64,000 nt of DNA, from contig NZ_JACMYG010000002.1 in NCBI RefSeq assembly GCF_014236655.1, positions 310,001-374,000 on the forward strand, read 5' to 3'. How positions within the stretch are numbered: position 1 is the stretch's first letter; each line of letters starts with the position of its first letter. Below are positions 1 through 8,139 of the stretch, piece by piece. The translations under genes were made by a program, and so were the position numbers. A model generated the notes under the pieces. The model was given only the letters and a program-made list of their open reading frames with translations. It had not been told where the DNA came from and did no database searches. The DNA comes from Pseudomonas kielensis (GTDB lineage: Bacteria; Pseudomonadota; Gammaproteobacteria; Pseudomonadales; Pseudomonadaceae).

Positions 1-882
1 CAGGCCCAGCCACCAAAGGCCTTCACCGGTGTGCAACCGGTAGATCAGTTGGTAAACGTTGTGCATCGAGTCATGGGCTTGCCAGGACAACAGGGTGCCG
101 CTGACCGGGTCCACGTAGCCGTCGCCCTGGGCCGTGCGCAAGGAAAACACGTCCTGCGGATTGCCGGGGCTTGGGTAGACCAGTTCGTGCAGGTCATTCA
201 GGTCGATGGCCTGCAAGGCTTGCAGGTTCGCCACCGGCAACGCCTCGCCGGTGCTGATGTGATTGGGGAAGGGGGGCTCGTTCTGACTGCCGTCGGCGAT
301 CAAACCGAAGGTGGTGGCAGACATGTAGAGGCCACTGAGGGCTGACAACAACAGCCCCAGCAAGGCCAGGCGCCCGACTTCAGCATGCCAGCGCTGGCTT
401 AACGTACCCCGCAGTGGTCGCAGTAGATTGCGCCAGCCGCCCAGGCGTCGGGCCAGCAGCAAGGCGCCGGACACCGAAAGGATCAACATGAACAGGGCGC
501 CGGCGCCCGACACACCGTGGCCCGGCGTGCCCATGAACAGCGAGCGGTGCAGGTCTTTGATCCAGCGTGTGAAGGCCGACGGTGCATAGGGCGCAAGGCC
601 CTGGCCGGTCAGTGGATCGACCATATCGGCCCCGGACTGACCGCCCTGGCTGTAGTAGACGATGACCGTTCCCGACGCGGTGCGCTGGATTTGCTCGGCG
701 CCCCGATAGTGGTTGGCAATGCGCCCGGCCAATTGACCCACATTCAGTTGGCCGGCAGCAACAGGGGGGCTGTGCAGGCGTTCCAACGCTGGATCCACGG
801 ACAATATCGCGCCGCTGATGGCCAATATCATGACCAACAGGGCGGCAATCAGGCCGGGCAAGGAATGCAACTGACGAAGCAT
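1..882 (-). CDS. PepSY-associated membrane protein, 3' end beyond window
   Basis: The reading frame stays open for 294 codons from an ATG at 882 to the window edge, so the C-terminus is missing. An N-terminal membrane segment (about residues 9-28) is followed by a periplasmic PepSY-like stretch, then a second and third membrane segment, with the HRSLFMG and HTGEG patterns typical of PepSY-associated transmembrane proteins. Some members continue into a flavodoxin/reductase domain; whether this one does cannot be seen. It lies 25 bp downstream of the DUF2271 gene on the same strand and is probably co-transcribed with it and the small PepSY gene. Such sets are often linked to metal or redox functions of the envelope, which is inference here. 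Confidence 0.8.
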   Translation of the reverse strand, partial: MLRQLHSLPGLIAALLVMILAISGAILSVDPALERLHSPPVAAGQLNVGQLAGRIANHYRGAEQIQRTASGTVIVYYSQGGQSGADMVDPLTGQGLAPYAPSAFTRWIKDLHRSLFMGTPGHGVSGAGALFMLILSVSGALLLARRLGGWRNLLRPLRGTLSQRWHAEVGRLALLGLLLSALSGLYMSATTFGLIADGSQNEPPFPNHISTGEALPVANLQALQAIDLNDLHELVYPSPGNPQDVFSLRTAQGDGYVDPVSGTLLSWQAHDSMHNVYQLIYRLHTGEGLWWLGL

Positions 883-907
883 GTTCAGCCTCCAGTACGT
901 GCAGGTG

Positions 908-1378
908 CTACAGATCGTAAGTAAAGGAATCGACGTAGGTGTTGCCCGGCGCGGGGACGCTCGAACCCTTGGAGGTCAGGGGGACGCTGATGTCGGCTCG
1001 GGCTTCACGCTTGTCCTCCACGGCGCTGTCGATGCGGATCTGGTAGCCGGCATCAATCAAGGTGTCCGCCAACTCAACGCTGACTTTGAGGGTCTGCCCA
1101 CTGCCGACACTGGCGCCACTGACCCCGTCATACTCGCTCGGGCGCATACCGCTGCCCCGGGCCCAATCGGTCAGGTGCCGGTAGTACTTGGCCTTTTTGC
1201 CAGCCACCCAAAGCGTCTTCTGGTATTGGCCATTGGCGTCGGTGAGATAGATCGCCAGGTATGCATCGTTTCCGCTGTAGTTCTTCAGTTGCGTGGTCAG
1301 GGTCACTTCACGGGCCTGGGCCAGCCCCGGGAGGGCAATGGCACCGACCAGGCAGGTTGCAGCGATGATCTTTTTCAT
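908..1378 (-). CDS. DUF2271 periplasmic protein
   Basis: 156 residues. A clear Sec signal peptide (MKKIIAATCLVGAIALPG, then LAQA) precedes a compact beta-rich domain matching DUF2271, which normally accompanies PepSY membrane proteins in Pseudomonas. The ATG at 1378 is chosen because the signal peptide begins there; longer in-frame extensions add unrelated residues. The biochemical role is not established. It is the middle gene of the minus-strand group small PepSY - DUF2271 - PepSY membrane protein. Confidence 0.82.
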   Translation of the reverse strand: MKKIIAATCLVGAIALPGLAQAREVTLTTQLKNYSGNDAYLAIYLTDANGQYQKTLWVAGKKAKYYRHLTDWARGSGMRPSEYDGVSGASVGSGQTLKVSVELADTLIDAGYQIRIDSAVEDKREARADISVPLTSKGSSVPAPGNTYVDSFTYDL

Positions 1379-1450
1379 GAGGAAGTCCTGTTTGTACGAT
1401 AGGGCGGGAGCCTGAACCTGCTTGCTGACAGCAACCTGAACGGCCATGAA

Positions 1451-1774
1451 TCATTCGTGAGCCGGCTGGGCGAGGTAGTCCCCGGCGTCGCCGTCGTCAC
1501 CGAAATTGATCTGCAACGAGCGCAAGCGTAGGGAGGCGGGGGCGTAGCGGGCTTCGATGGCGTTGCCCTTGCGGTCGGTTCCTTTGAGTTTGTAGCAACC
1601 GTCGTCGACCTTGATGCGCTGCACGCTCCAGCCCCATTGCTGTTCCACGTTCTGGCGCAGGGTTTCGCGCGGTTGCCAGTCGCTGACGGGCTCGCTGCAG
1701 TCGTCATCGGCCAGGGCACAAGCGCTGAGCAGCACGCTCAACAGGGCGGTACTGGCAATAAAAGCTGATTTCAT
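1451..1774 (-). CDS. small secreted PepSY-domain protein
   Basis: 107 residues. The signal sequence MKSAFIASTALLSVLLSAC ends in a cysteine followed by ALADDDC; cleavage as a lipoprotein or by signal peptidase I are both possible. The rest fits one PepSY repeat, with the conserved pattern 'GCYKLKGTDRKGNAIEARY'. Start at 1774 is the ATG that opens the signal peptide. It is the first gene of the minus-strand group and faces the two-component genes across about 130 bp, an arrangement typical of a PepSY set controlled by its adjacent regulator. That control is inference. Confidence 0.75.
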   Translation of the reverse strand: MKSAFIASTALLSVLLSACALADDDCSEPVSDWQPRETLRQNVEQQWGWSVQRIKVDDGCYKLKGTDRKGNAIEARYAPASLRLRSLQINFGDDGDAGDYLAQPAHE

Positions 1775-1823
1775 GATCTGTCTCCTGTCGGGCCGGCGTG
1801 AGTGGCATACCCTAAGGTGCATT

Positions 1824-1859
1824 CCTGACAACCAGCTGAATCTTCAGATTCACGTCAGG
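1824..1859. promoter_or_regulatory. nested inverted repeat in the divergent promoter
   Basis: TGAATCT at 1837-1843 and AGATTCA at 1846-1852 form a perfect inverted repeat with a 2-bp centre. It is nested inside a second pair, CCTGAC (1824-1829) and GTCAGG (1854-1859). The site sits between the small PepSY gene and the response regulator gene, so it is a candidate operator for the OmpR-type regulator acting on both. Only the symmetry is observed; binding is inference. Confidence 0.35.
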
Positions 1860-1905
1860 CAAGGCGATTAAGGTGCTGCATGACAACGATCACAGGGGAT
1901 GCAAG

Positions 1906-2565
1906 ATGCGGGTTTTATTGGTCGAGGACGCACCGGGGCTAGGAGAGGCGGTACGCGAGCAGATTGCCGATGACGGTCACGCCGTGGATTGGGTGCAACG
2001 CCTGGACCATGCGCGCAATAGCGTACGCACGACGCCATACGACTTGATTTTGCTGGACCTGATGCTGCCGGACGGTCGCGGCCTGGATTTCCTGCGCCAG
2101 CAGCGCTTGGCCGGTGACGTGACCCCGGTGATCATCCTGACCGCCCAGGATCAGATCTCCGACCGTATTGCCGGTCTCAATGCCGGGGCTGACGACTACC
2201 TGGTCAAGCCGTTCGACCTGTTCGAACTGTCCGCCCGGGTTGCAGCCGTGGCCCGACGCTACAGTGGCAATCCCAATCCGCAGATCAGGCTCGGTGATCT
2301 GCAAGTCGATATGAGCGCCCGCACGGTACAGCGCGCCGGCGTCACGGTAGATCTGACGGCCCGCGAGTGGGCGCTGTTCGAGGCCTTTGTCCAGCGCCCC
2401 AGTGCGCTGCTGTCGAAGTCGCAGCTCGAGGAGCGCCTGTATGCCTTCGGCGCGGAAATCGAGAGCAATACCATTGAGGTCTACATCAGTCGCCTGCGCA
2501 AAAAACTCGGGCGCGAGCTGATTGAAACCGTGCGCGGCATGGGTTACCGGTTGATGCCCCTATGA
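1906..2565 (+). CDS. OmpR/PhoB-type response regulator
   Basis: 219 residues. The receiver domain (about 1-115) has the acidic pair E7-D8, phospho-acceptor D51 in LILLDLMLPDG and the KPFD lysine. The C-terminal winged helix (about 125-218) has the LTAREWALFE and VYISRLRKKL patterns of the OmpR/PhoB class. The ATG at 1906, directly before RVLLVEDA and preceded by AGGGGAT, is preferred to an upstream ATG at 1873 that adds 11 residues outside the fold. It overlaps the kinase gene by 4 bp (ATGA), so the pair is translationally coupled. Likely targets are the divergent PepSY genes. Confidence 0.93.
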   Translation: MRVLLVEDAPGLGEAVREQIADDGHAVDWVQRLDHARNSVRTTPYDLILLDLMLPDGRGLDFLRQQRLAGDVTPVIILTAQDQISDRIAGLNAGADDYLVKPFDLFELSARVAAVARRYSGNPNPQIRLGDLQVDMSARTVQRAGVTVDLTAREWALFEAFVQRPSALLSKSQLEERLYAFGAEIESNTIEVYISRLRKKLGRELIETVRGMGYRLMPL

Positions 2566-3899
2566 AGTCTTCAAGCCTGCAAAAACGCCTCGGCCTCGGT
2601 TTGACACTGGGCATGACCTTGCTCTGGCTGGGAGCGACCGTTGGCGCCTGGCTGGTGGTGCAGCACGAGTTGAATGAAGCCTTCGACAGCGCGCTGGAGG
2701 AGACCGCGCAGCGCATCTTGCCTTTGGCGGCACTGGAAATCAGCAACCGTGAAGAACCACGAGATGCACAACACATCGCCACGCTGAAAATGCACAAGGA
2801 ATACCTGACGTATCTGGTTCGCGATGCCAACGGCGAGATTCTGATGCAGTCCCACGATGCCAACCCAAAGATCTTCAACAAACGACCGAGCGAAGGCTTT
2901 TCCACCACCAAAAAGTACCGCCTGTACGGAGCTTCAGCGATGCGCGGAACACTGTTTATCGAAATCGCCGAACCGCTCGGCCATCGCCGTGAAGCGGCGC
3001 GCGAAGCGCTGTTTGCCTTGCTGTTGCCGTTGCTGGCGTTGATCCCCATCAGCCTGCTGGGCACCTGGGTGTTTGTTCGCATCAGCCTGCGCAGCGTGTT
3101 GGCCTATCGTCGGGCCGTGGAAGCGCGGGGCGTGGGTGACCTGTCTGCGATCAACGTGGCGCAACTCCCTGCGGAAATCGACCCGCTGGCCGATGCGGTC
3201 AACCACCTGCTTGAGCGTCTACGCAAGGCATTGGAGGCCGAGCGCAGTTTCACCGCCAACAGCGCCCATGAACTGCGTACACCGCTGGCGGCGACCCTGG
3301 CGCAGATCCAACGCCTGCGCCAAGAAGCGCCCGAGGGGCCGTTGCGGGTACGAGCGGCGAAGATCGAAAACTCCTTGCGTGACCTGGCACGGCTCTCGGA
3401 AAAACTCATGCAACTGGCCAAGGCTGAGGGCGGCGGGCTGTTGCCCGAAGCGCCTCAGGACCTGATTCCATTACTGGCCCATGTGGTCGATGAGTGGAAC
3501 CACAGCAGCGGGCATCGGATCGAGTTGCAATTGCCAACCCAGGCCAGTGTGTACTCGGCAATTGACCCGGATGCCTTCGGCATTCTGTTGCGCAACGTAA
3601 TCGAGAATGCGTTGAAGTACGGCGCAGCAGACCAACCGATCAACGTCAGTCTCACCAATCAGGCGCTGCTACGGGTAACCAATGGCGGCCCGACGGTGCC
3701 AGAGTCAGCCTTGCAGCAACTGACCGACCGCTTTGTTCGGGGTAACAACCAAGCCAGTGGCTCGGGGTTAGGGTTGGCGATTGCCAAAACCATTGTGCAA
3801 GGCGTCGGCGCCAGTATGACCCTGACATCACCGGCGAAAGGGAGGGCGGATGGCTTTGAAGTGAGCATCCAGTTTTGCTCGGCCGAGGCTCCTCGCTGA
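2562..3899 (+). CDS. sensor histidine kinase
   Basis: 445 residues. Membrane segments at about 12-32 and 150-172 bracket a short periplasmic sensor domain of about 115 residues. HAMP-like linker, then the phospho-acceptor helix SAHELRTPLA with His236, the N-box NVIENALKYG and the G-box SGLGLAIAKTIV follow. Architecture and length fit an OmpR-partner kinase of the inner membrane. The signal is not evident: the periplasmic part is acidic and contains REEP but no complete RExxE iron-binding motif. It is cotranscribed with the response regulator through an ATGA overlap. Confidence 0.93.
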   Translation: MKSSSLQKRLGLGLTLGMTLLWLGATVGAWLVVQHELNEAFDSALEETAQRILPLAALEISNREEPRDAQHIATLKMHKEYLTYLVRDANGEILMQSHDANPKIFNKRPSEGFSTTKKYRLYGASAMRGTLFIEIAEPLGHRREAAREALFALLLPLLALIPISLLGTWVFVRISLRSVLAYRRAVEARGVGDLSAINVAQLPAEIDPLADAVNHLLERLRKALEAERSFTANSAHELRTPLAATLAQIQRLRQEAPEGPLRVRAAKIENSLRDLARLSEKLMQLAKAEGGGLLPEAPQDLIPLLAHVVDEWNHSSGHRIELQLPTQASVYSAIDPDAFGILLRNVIENALKYGAADQPINVSLTNQALLRVTNGGPTVPESALQQLTDRFVRGNNQASGSGLGLAIAKTIVQGVGASMTLTSPAKGRADGFEVSIQFCSAEAPR

Positions 3900-3907
3900 C
3901 CCTCTGC

Positions 3908-4224
3908 TTCGCCAACGTCTTTGAAGGTCACATCGGGCACCCGATTTTCCATGGTGACTCCGAGCGCCTGGGCGGCGACCTGATCGCGCCATCGGCCTAC
4001 TACCGACCTGCTACCCACTTCACACAGATCAGCTTGATGTTCGGCGATGTACGTATCTACGCCATTTTGCTCAACAGCCACGTGCCGTGATGCCGAACAG
4101 CTTCGATTTACGTTTTGGGTGCATGGTCAAACGGGTCCCGGGCTGGACTGAAGAACAGAACCAGGAGGTGGCCAGGGCGTATGTCCAGGGCAATCGGGAT
4201 TCGTTCTATCAGGACGTCGTGATC
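3908..4224 (+). pseudogene. decayed C-terminal fragment of a Rieske-type oxygenase (KshA-like)
   Basis: Two adjoining frames give one continuous protein-like stretch: FANVFEGHIGHPIFHGD... through LLNSHVP, then after a +1 change near 4090, PNSFDLRFGCMVKRVPGW...SFYQDVVI. The join restores a segment resembling the C-terminal catalytic-domain tail of Rieske oxygenases of the 3-ketosteroid 9-alpha-hydroxylase type (pattern 'NSHVPV-PNSFDLRFG ... FYQDV-I'). No Rieske centre, start codon or 3' end remains, and the fragment abuts the DUF2256 stop. It is interpreted as a relic left by a deletion. The family match rests on memory of the motif, not on a search. Confidence 0.45.
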
Positions 4225-4230
4225 CGCCAG

Positions 4231-4404
4231 TCATCCATTTCCAGCAGTTTGGGAGGGGATGACATGACGTCCACTGCTCCTGCGCCGTTGGCAACGCTCC
4301 GAGCAGTAGCGCACCTCAGCCCAGCAGCGCGCCCATTTCTTGCGCCAGGCGAAAGGCAATCCGCAGACCGCACACGCCTTTACAGGCAGTTCACTCTTCT
4401 TCAA
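4231..4404 (-). CDS. DUF2256 small cysteine-rich protein (TTG start)
   Basis: 57 residues, too short for routine calling. The TTG start at 4404-4402 overlaps the photolyase stop codon (TTTTGA), indicating translational coupling. The protein carries paired cysteines (ACAVCG, then CW, YCSERC) and the basic [11 protein letters not shown] core that defines DUF2256, a family that habitually sits beside FeS-type photolyase/cryptochrome genes. The four-plus cysteines suggest zinc binding; function is unknown. It is the last gene of the photolyase operon. Confidence 0.82.
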   Translation of the reverse strand: MKKSELPVKACAVCGLPFAWRKKWARCWAEVRYCSERCQRRRSSGRHVIPSQTAGNG

Positions 4405-5939
4405 AACGACTCCCCCGCATCGAGTTTGGCGAGCAGTTGTTGGCCCCGTTTCCAGAGTCCTTGCTGCTTGGCCTCAGTCATCCGATCGAGGTTCTTGTAG
4501 ACCATGCCCATGCGCTGATTGCTGCGCAGAAGGTCGCCGTGACGCATTAGGAAATGCCAGTAAAGCGAATTGAAAGGGCAGGCGTCGTCCGTCGTGCTTT
4601 CACTGACTTTGTACGCGCAGTTTCGGCAGTAGTCGGACATACGCTTTATATACTGGCCGCTGGCGCAGTAAGGCTTGGAGCCCAAGTAACCACCATCGGC
4701 ATGCATGACCATGCCCAATGTATTGGGTAGCTCGACCCAGTCGAATGCGTCCATGTAGATCGCCAGGTACCAGTCGCACATCTGGCTCGGTGCGATGCCC
4801 GCCAGCAACGCAAAGTTGCCGGTCACCATCAACCGTTGGATATGGTGGGCATAGGCATGTTTCAAACTTTGGCCGATCGCCTGGCCCATGCAGTTCATCC
4901 TGGTGTCGCCTGTCCAATAGAACGCTGGAAGCGGCCTGCTGTTACCAAACAGATTGCCGCCGGCGTAGTCGGGCATTTTCAGCCAGTACACGCCGCGTAC
5001 ATATTCACGCCAGCCAATGAGTTGACGGATAAAGCCTTCGGCGGCGTTTAATGGAATTCTGTGCGACCAATACGCCGCCTCGACGTCGCTGCACAATTGA
5101 CGCAGATCCAGCAGGCCAATATTCAGCGCAGCGCTGATTCGCGCATGGAACAGGAAAGGTTCATCACTGGCCATCGCATCCTGGTAGTCGCCGAAGGCTG
5201 CCAACCCCCAGTCGAGGAAGTAGTCCCACAGCGCTTGGGCATCGGCGTGAGTCACCGGGTAGTCAAAGGTGTCGAGGGCGCCGTAGTGGCTGGAAAAGTT
5301 TTTTGCGACCAGCGCTAGCACGTCCTGGGTGATTGCATCGGCCGAAAAACGGAGGCGGGAGGGGGCTCTAACGCCTTTAGGCAGTGCCTTGCGATTTTCG
5401 GCATCAAAGTTCCAGGCGCCGCCGACCGGGCTGCCATCGCCGTTGAGCAACAAGCCACTCTTGCGTCGCATCTCGCGGTAGAAGAACTCCATGCGCAGCT
5501 GCTTTTTGCCTTCGGCCCAGGACGCAAACTCGAGTCGGGTGCAAAGAAAACGGCTATCGGTATGCCACTGGATCGCCAAGCCGCAATCTTTGAGCGACTG
5601 CTCCAGGCGCCAGTCACCGCATTCTGTCAGGTGCAACTCATCCGGCTGCAGCAACGACTGCCAGCGCCGCAACTCGCCCGGCACCGAGCCGCTGTTTTGC
5701 GGATCATCAAGCGTGACGTATTGCACGCGGATGCCACGCTGCTGCAACGCCTCAGCAAAATGACGCATCGCACTGAAGATCAGTGCGATTTTTTGCGGGT
5801 GATGGGGCACATGACTGGCTTCCTCCATCACTTCGACCAGTAAAACCGTATCGCGCTGGCTGTCCAGCCCCTTCAATGAGGCCAGGTCAAAAGACAACTG
5901 GTCGCCCAAGACCAGGCACAGTCGGTGAGTCTTGTTCAT
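4401..5939 (-). CDS. FeS-type cryptochrome/photolyase (PhrB/CryB family)
   Basis: 512 residues, the usual length for the prokaryotic iron-sulfur photolyase/cryptochrome family. The N-terminal alpha/beta domain starts [11 protein letters not shown], the hallmark of this family rather than of classical CPD photolyases. The C-terminal FAD-binding half includes [15 protein letters not shown] and [15 protein letters not shown]. Cysteines in SQMCDWY and in DYCRNCAYK...DACPF fit the four ligands of the [4Fe-4S] cluster. Members repair (6-4) photoproducts or act as photoreceptors. The gene lies in a minus-strand operon after folE and an SDR gene. GTP cyclohydrolase nearby makes sense because these enzymes can use pterin- or lumazine-type antenna chromophores; that link is inference. 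Confidence 0.9.
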   Translation of the reverse strand: MNKTHRLCLVLGDQLSFDLASLKGLDSQRDTVLLVEVMEEASHVPHHPQKIALIFSAMRHFAEALQQRGIRVQYVTLDDPQNSGSVPGELRRWQSLLQPDELHLTECGDWRLEQSLKDCGLAIQWHTDSRFLCTRLEFASWAEGKKQLRMEFFYREMRRKSGLLLNGDGSPVGGAWNFDAENRKALPKGVRAPSRLRFSADAITQDVLALVAKNFSSHYGALDTFDYPVTHADAQALWDYFLDWGLAAFGDYQDAMASDEPFLFHARISAALNIGLLDLRQLCSDVEAAYWSHRIPLNAAEGFIRQLIGWREYVRGVYWLKMPDYAGGNLFGNSRPLPAFYWTGDTRMNCMGQAIGQSLKHAYAHHIQRLMVTGNFALLAGIAPSQMCDWYLAIYMDAFDWVELPNTLGMVMHADGGYLGSKPYCASGQYIKRMSDYCRNCAYKVSESTTDDACPFNSLYWHFLMRHGDLLRSNQRMGMVYKNLDRMTEAKQQGLWKRGQQLLAKLDAGESF

Positions 5940-6000
5940 TCGACAGCGTCCAACGGAAGGTGACTCACCAAGGCGCAGTCAGCGAGAACGGAATGCGTAA

Positions 6001-6711
6001 CTACCACGGTAGGCGTTCTGCGTTATAAGCAAAGAAATTGCCGCTGTCGGCAGGCGCCAAGCGGTCAATCAGTGATAACAATTCGCGGGCAGCGAGGCTT
6101 GCAGGCCTGGCGGCGCAAGCGCCTTTAAAGGGCTGGGACAGGCCCGAAATGACCGTGCCTGGATGAAGACTCAGCAAGCGGGTCTGAGGGCGTGTTCGTG
6201 CTAGTTCAATCGCCGCCGTTTTAATCAGCATGTTCAACGCAGCCTTGGAGGCGCGATAGGCATACCAGCCGCCCAGACGGTTATCGCCAATACTGCCGAC
6301 CTTGGCGCAAAGCATTGCCATCGCACCACGAGGGTCAAGCAAGGGCAGGAAGTGGCGCAAAACCAGTGCAGGCCCGAGTGTGTTGACTTGGAATATTGCC
6401 TGAAGCGCATCCGCTTCAATGGAGGTGTAACTTTTTTCAGGCTTGATGTCTTCGCGATGAAGCAGACCGGCAGCATGCAAAATCAACTGATACGGGGCTT
6501 CTTCGGCTAATTCGGCGGCTGCGCTGGCGATACTGTCGGGCTTTTCCAGATCCAATCCTGGAACACTATTGCGCCCCAGCTCACGAACCACCGAGCATCC
6601 TGGATCTTCGTTGAGCCACTCACAAAACGCCGCGCCGAGCGCTCCACTGGCGCCTATCACCAAGGCACGGTAGCCCTCGCCAAGGGAGTTCATCCTGAAG
6701 GAACTGTTCAT
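6001..6711 (-). CDS. short-chain dehydrogenase/reductase
   Basis: 236 residues with an SDR Rossmann fold: the nucleotide-binding GASGALG near residue 20, the NTLGPALV segment, and the catalytic Tyr-x-x-x-Lys in YAYRASK, preceded by a Ser in AKVGSIGDN. The sequence resembles CsgA/YciK-like SDRs commonly found between folE and photolyase genes in Pseudomonas. Substrate is unknown; a pteridine reductase role would suit the neighbourhood but is speculative. Start is the upstream ATG at 6711, with AGAGG before it; an internal ATG at 6693 is possible. Confidence 0.85.
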   Translation of the reverse strand: MNSSFRMNSLGEGYRALVIGASGALGAAFCEWLNEDPGCSVVRELGRNSVPGLDLEKPDSIASAAAELAEEAPYQLILHAAGLLHREDIKPEKSYTSIEADALQAIFQVNTLGPALVLRHFLPLLDPRGAMAMLCAKVGSIGDNRLGGWYAYRASKAALNMLIKTAAIELARTRPQTRLLSLHPGTVISGLSQPFKGACAARPASLAARELLSLIDRLAPADSGNFFAYNAERLPW

Positions 6712-6746
6712 TTAGCCTCTCCGCAGACAGACGTGATCTATTGGCG

Positions 6747-7307
6747 CTAAGCGCGTCGCCCTATCAGTTGCAGGAACTCGTGACGCGTAGCGGACGAATC
6801 GCGAAAGGCGCCCAGCATCACCGATGTAGTCATCACCGAGTTTTGCTTCTCCACGCCTCGCATCATCATGCACATGTGCTTTGCCTCAATAACCACAGCC
6901 ACACCGGCCGCATCGGTGATGTGATGGATGGCATCCGCAATTTGTTTTGTGAGGTTTTCCTGGATCTGCAAGCGGCGAGCGAACATATCGACGACTCGGG
7001 CGACCTTTGATAGACCCAGTACCCTGCCTGTGGGGATGTACGCGACATGAGCCTTGCCGATGAAGGGCAGCAGGTGATGCTCACACAATGAATACAGTTC
7101 GATGTCGCGCACGATGACCATTTCATCGTTTTGCGATTCGAACAGGGCACCGTTGGTCACGTCTTCCAGACTCATCGTGTAGCCGTTGCACAGGTATTGC
7201 ATCGCTTTGGCTGCGCGCGTGGGCGTGTCCAGCAATCCTTCACGCTCAGGGTTCTCGCCTACGGCGACGAGAATTTCACGGTAATGCTTGGCTATTGATG
7301 GGTTCAT
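6747..7307 (-). CDS. folE: GTP cyclohydrolase I
   Basis: 186 residues, normal length. It converts GTP to dihydroneopterin triphosphate, the first step of folate and pterin synthesis. The zinc/active-site motif [19 protein letters not shown] and the [10 protein letters not shown] segment are intact. The copy lies in the photolyase operon, so it is more likely the accessory, light- or stress-linked folE paralogue than the housekeeping one. The ATG overlaps the stop of the preceding small gene (AAATGA), giving translational coupling. Confidence 0.95.
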   Translation of the reverse strand: MNPSIAKHYREILVAVGENPEREGLLDTPTRAAKAMQYLCNGYTMSLEDVTNGALFESQNDEMVIVRDIELYSLCEHHLLPFIGKAHVAYIPTGRVLGLSKVARVVDMFARRLQIQENLTKQIADAIHHITDAAGVAVVIEAKHMCMMMRGVEKQNSVMTTSVMLGAFRDSSATRHEFLQLIGRRA

Positions 7308-7519
7308 TTAGACTCCTCGCAGGCATGCTGCGCTTGATGTGGCGGCAATCCTTGGCAGTAGGAGAGTGCCTGCTGCGCACCAGAAAACACGTTGTTCACC
7401 CGATCAGCTATGACCCAGGTTCTTGGTCGGGCCAGTACCAAAGCGAAGCGTTCTAGGGCTGCTTTGTTTTCAACGTGGGCCCCTCGGCTGGTGCGGGTTT
7501 TGACTCCAGTACCCCGCAA
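7304..7519 (-). CDS. small hypothetical protein between the DCC gene and folE
   Basis: 71 residues if the TTG at 7519 is used. It overlaps the end of the DCC gene by 67 bp in another frame and its TGA overlaps the folE ATG (AAATGA), so both flanks suggest a genuine coupled cistron. The coding part reads [32 protein letters not shown]... with no family recognised. The first 15-20 residues could be non-coding if the true start is internal; no ATG is available. The case rests on operon geometry rather than homology. Confidence 0.5.
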   Translation of the reverse strand: MRGTGVKTRTSRGAHVENKAALERFALVLARPRTWVIADRVNNVFSGAQQALSYCQGLPPHQAQHACEESK

Positions 7520-7917
7520 CGGTCGTCCACACAGCGACGGCGGCCATCAGGGTGAGGAAGCCACGCCAGATGGGGGCGCAAGCGGCAGAAGAAGCGATAA
7601 CCTAAAACCAGCAGTGGCCGGGTGGCACGCCATGTCAGGGGCGATACCCAAAACCCTAAGCCGGCGGCGCGCCAGCTCCACAAGGTGGCGTCCAGACCGG
7701 TTACCCAGCGGCCATCGGCGAAACGGGCGTGCAGCGAGGACTGCATTTGCTCGAGCGTGAACCCGAGTGCCTTGGCGTCGAACGCACCGCTGCTGATGTC
7801 AATAAAAAGCAGTCGACTTTCTGTGGCGTGTCGATTCAGGATCTTGATTTCGCGCGCACACAGCGGACATTGGCCGTCAAAGTACAGCGTCAGTGGCCAA
7901 TCCTTTTTGTTGTACAT
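7453..7917 (-). CDS. DCC-family thiol-disulfide oxidoreductase-like protein (DUF393)
   Basis: 154 residues. The N-terminal YFDGQCPLCAREI carries the DxxCxxC motif that names the DCC (DUF393) family, and W/R-rich helices follow, as usual. The ATG at 7917 is chosen because the conserved core begins within ten residues; a longer in-frame extension runs into the promoter region. First gene of the minus-strand photolyase operon. Members are thioredoxin-like by fold prediction, but their substrates are not known. Confidence 0.85.
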   Translation of the reverse strand: MYNKKDWPLTLYFDGQCPLCAREIKILNRHATESRLLFIDISSGAFDAKALGFTLEQMQSSLHARFADGRWVTGLDATLWSWRAAGLGFWVSPLTWRATRPLLVLGYRFFCRLRPHLAWLPHPDGRRRCVDDRCGVLESKPAPAEGPTLKTKQP

Positions 7918-7928
7918 TTCTAGTGGTC

Positions 7929-8135
7929 TTGTATAGGTTTTGTATAAGATAGGCTGAAAGAAAAGGACTGACAATGGGCTCTATTCATTTGCCGCGAGAT
8001 TGGCCACTACCGCCCATTTGGAAGTGACGACAGCCTGGCGAGGTGCGAGCGCAGCAGAGGATGCTAGCCGACTGATAGCAGAGTGACACGCATCGCCAAA
8101 ACCCTTTACGGGCGTCATTTTTGTATAGGTTATGT
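7929..8135. repeat. two copies of a TTGTATAGGTT-type repeat upstream of the photolyase operon
   Basis: TTGTATAGGTTTTGT at 7929-7943 and TTGTATAGGTTATGT at 8121-8135 match at 14 of 15 positions, same orientation, 192 bp apart. The first copy contains an internal duplication of TTGTATA. They flank a gene-free stretch of about 220 bp between the LysR stop and the DCC start, suggesting operators of one regulator. A 45-residue ORF (8118-7981, minus) sits between them but shows no recognisable family or ribosome binding site. Confidence 0.5.
7946..7974 (-). promoter_or_regulatory. candidate sigma-70-like promoter of the photolyase operon
   Basis: On the minus strand TTGTCA (7974-7969) and TATCTT (7951-7946) are separated by 17 bp and lie 29 bp upstream of the DCC start codon. 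A TTGTATAGGTTTTGTATA block (7929-7946) overlaps the downstream edge. Spacing is ideal but the -10 box is imperfect. MerR-family LitR/CarH-type photoreceptor regulators are known to control such operons in Pseudomonas; whether one acts here is inference. Confidence 0.35.
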
Positions 8136-8139
8136 CTGC

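Noticed and set aside
7981..8118. 45-codon minus-strand ORF between the two TTGTATAGGTT repeats
   Set aside because: No ribosome binding site and no recognisable family; its start directly abuts the repeat.
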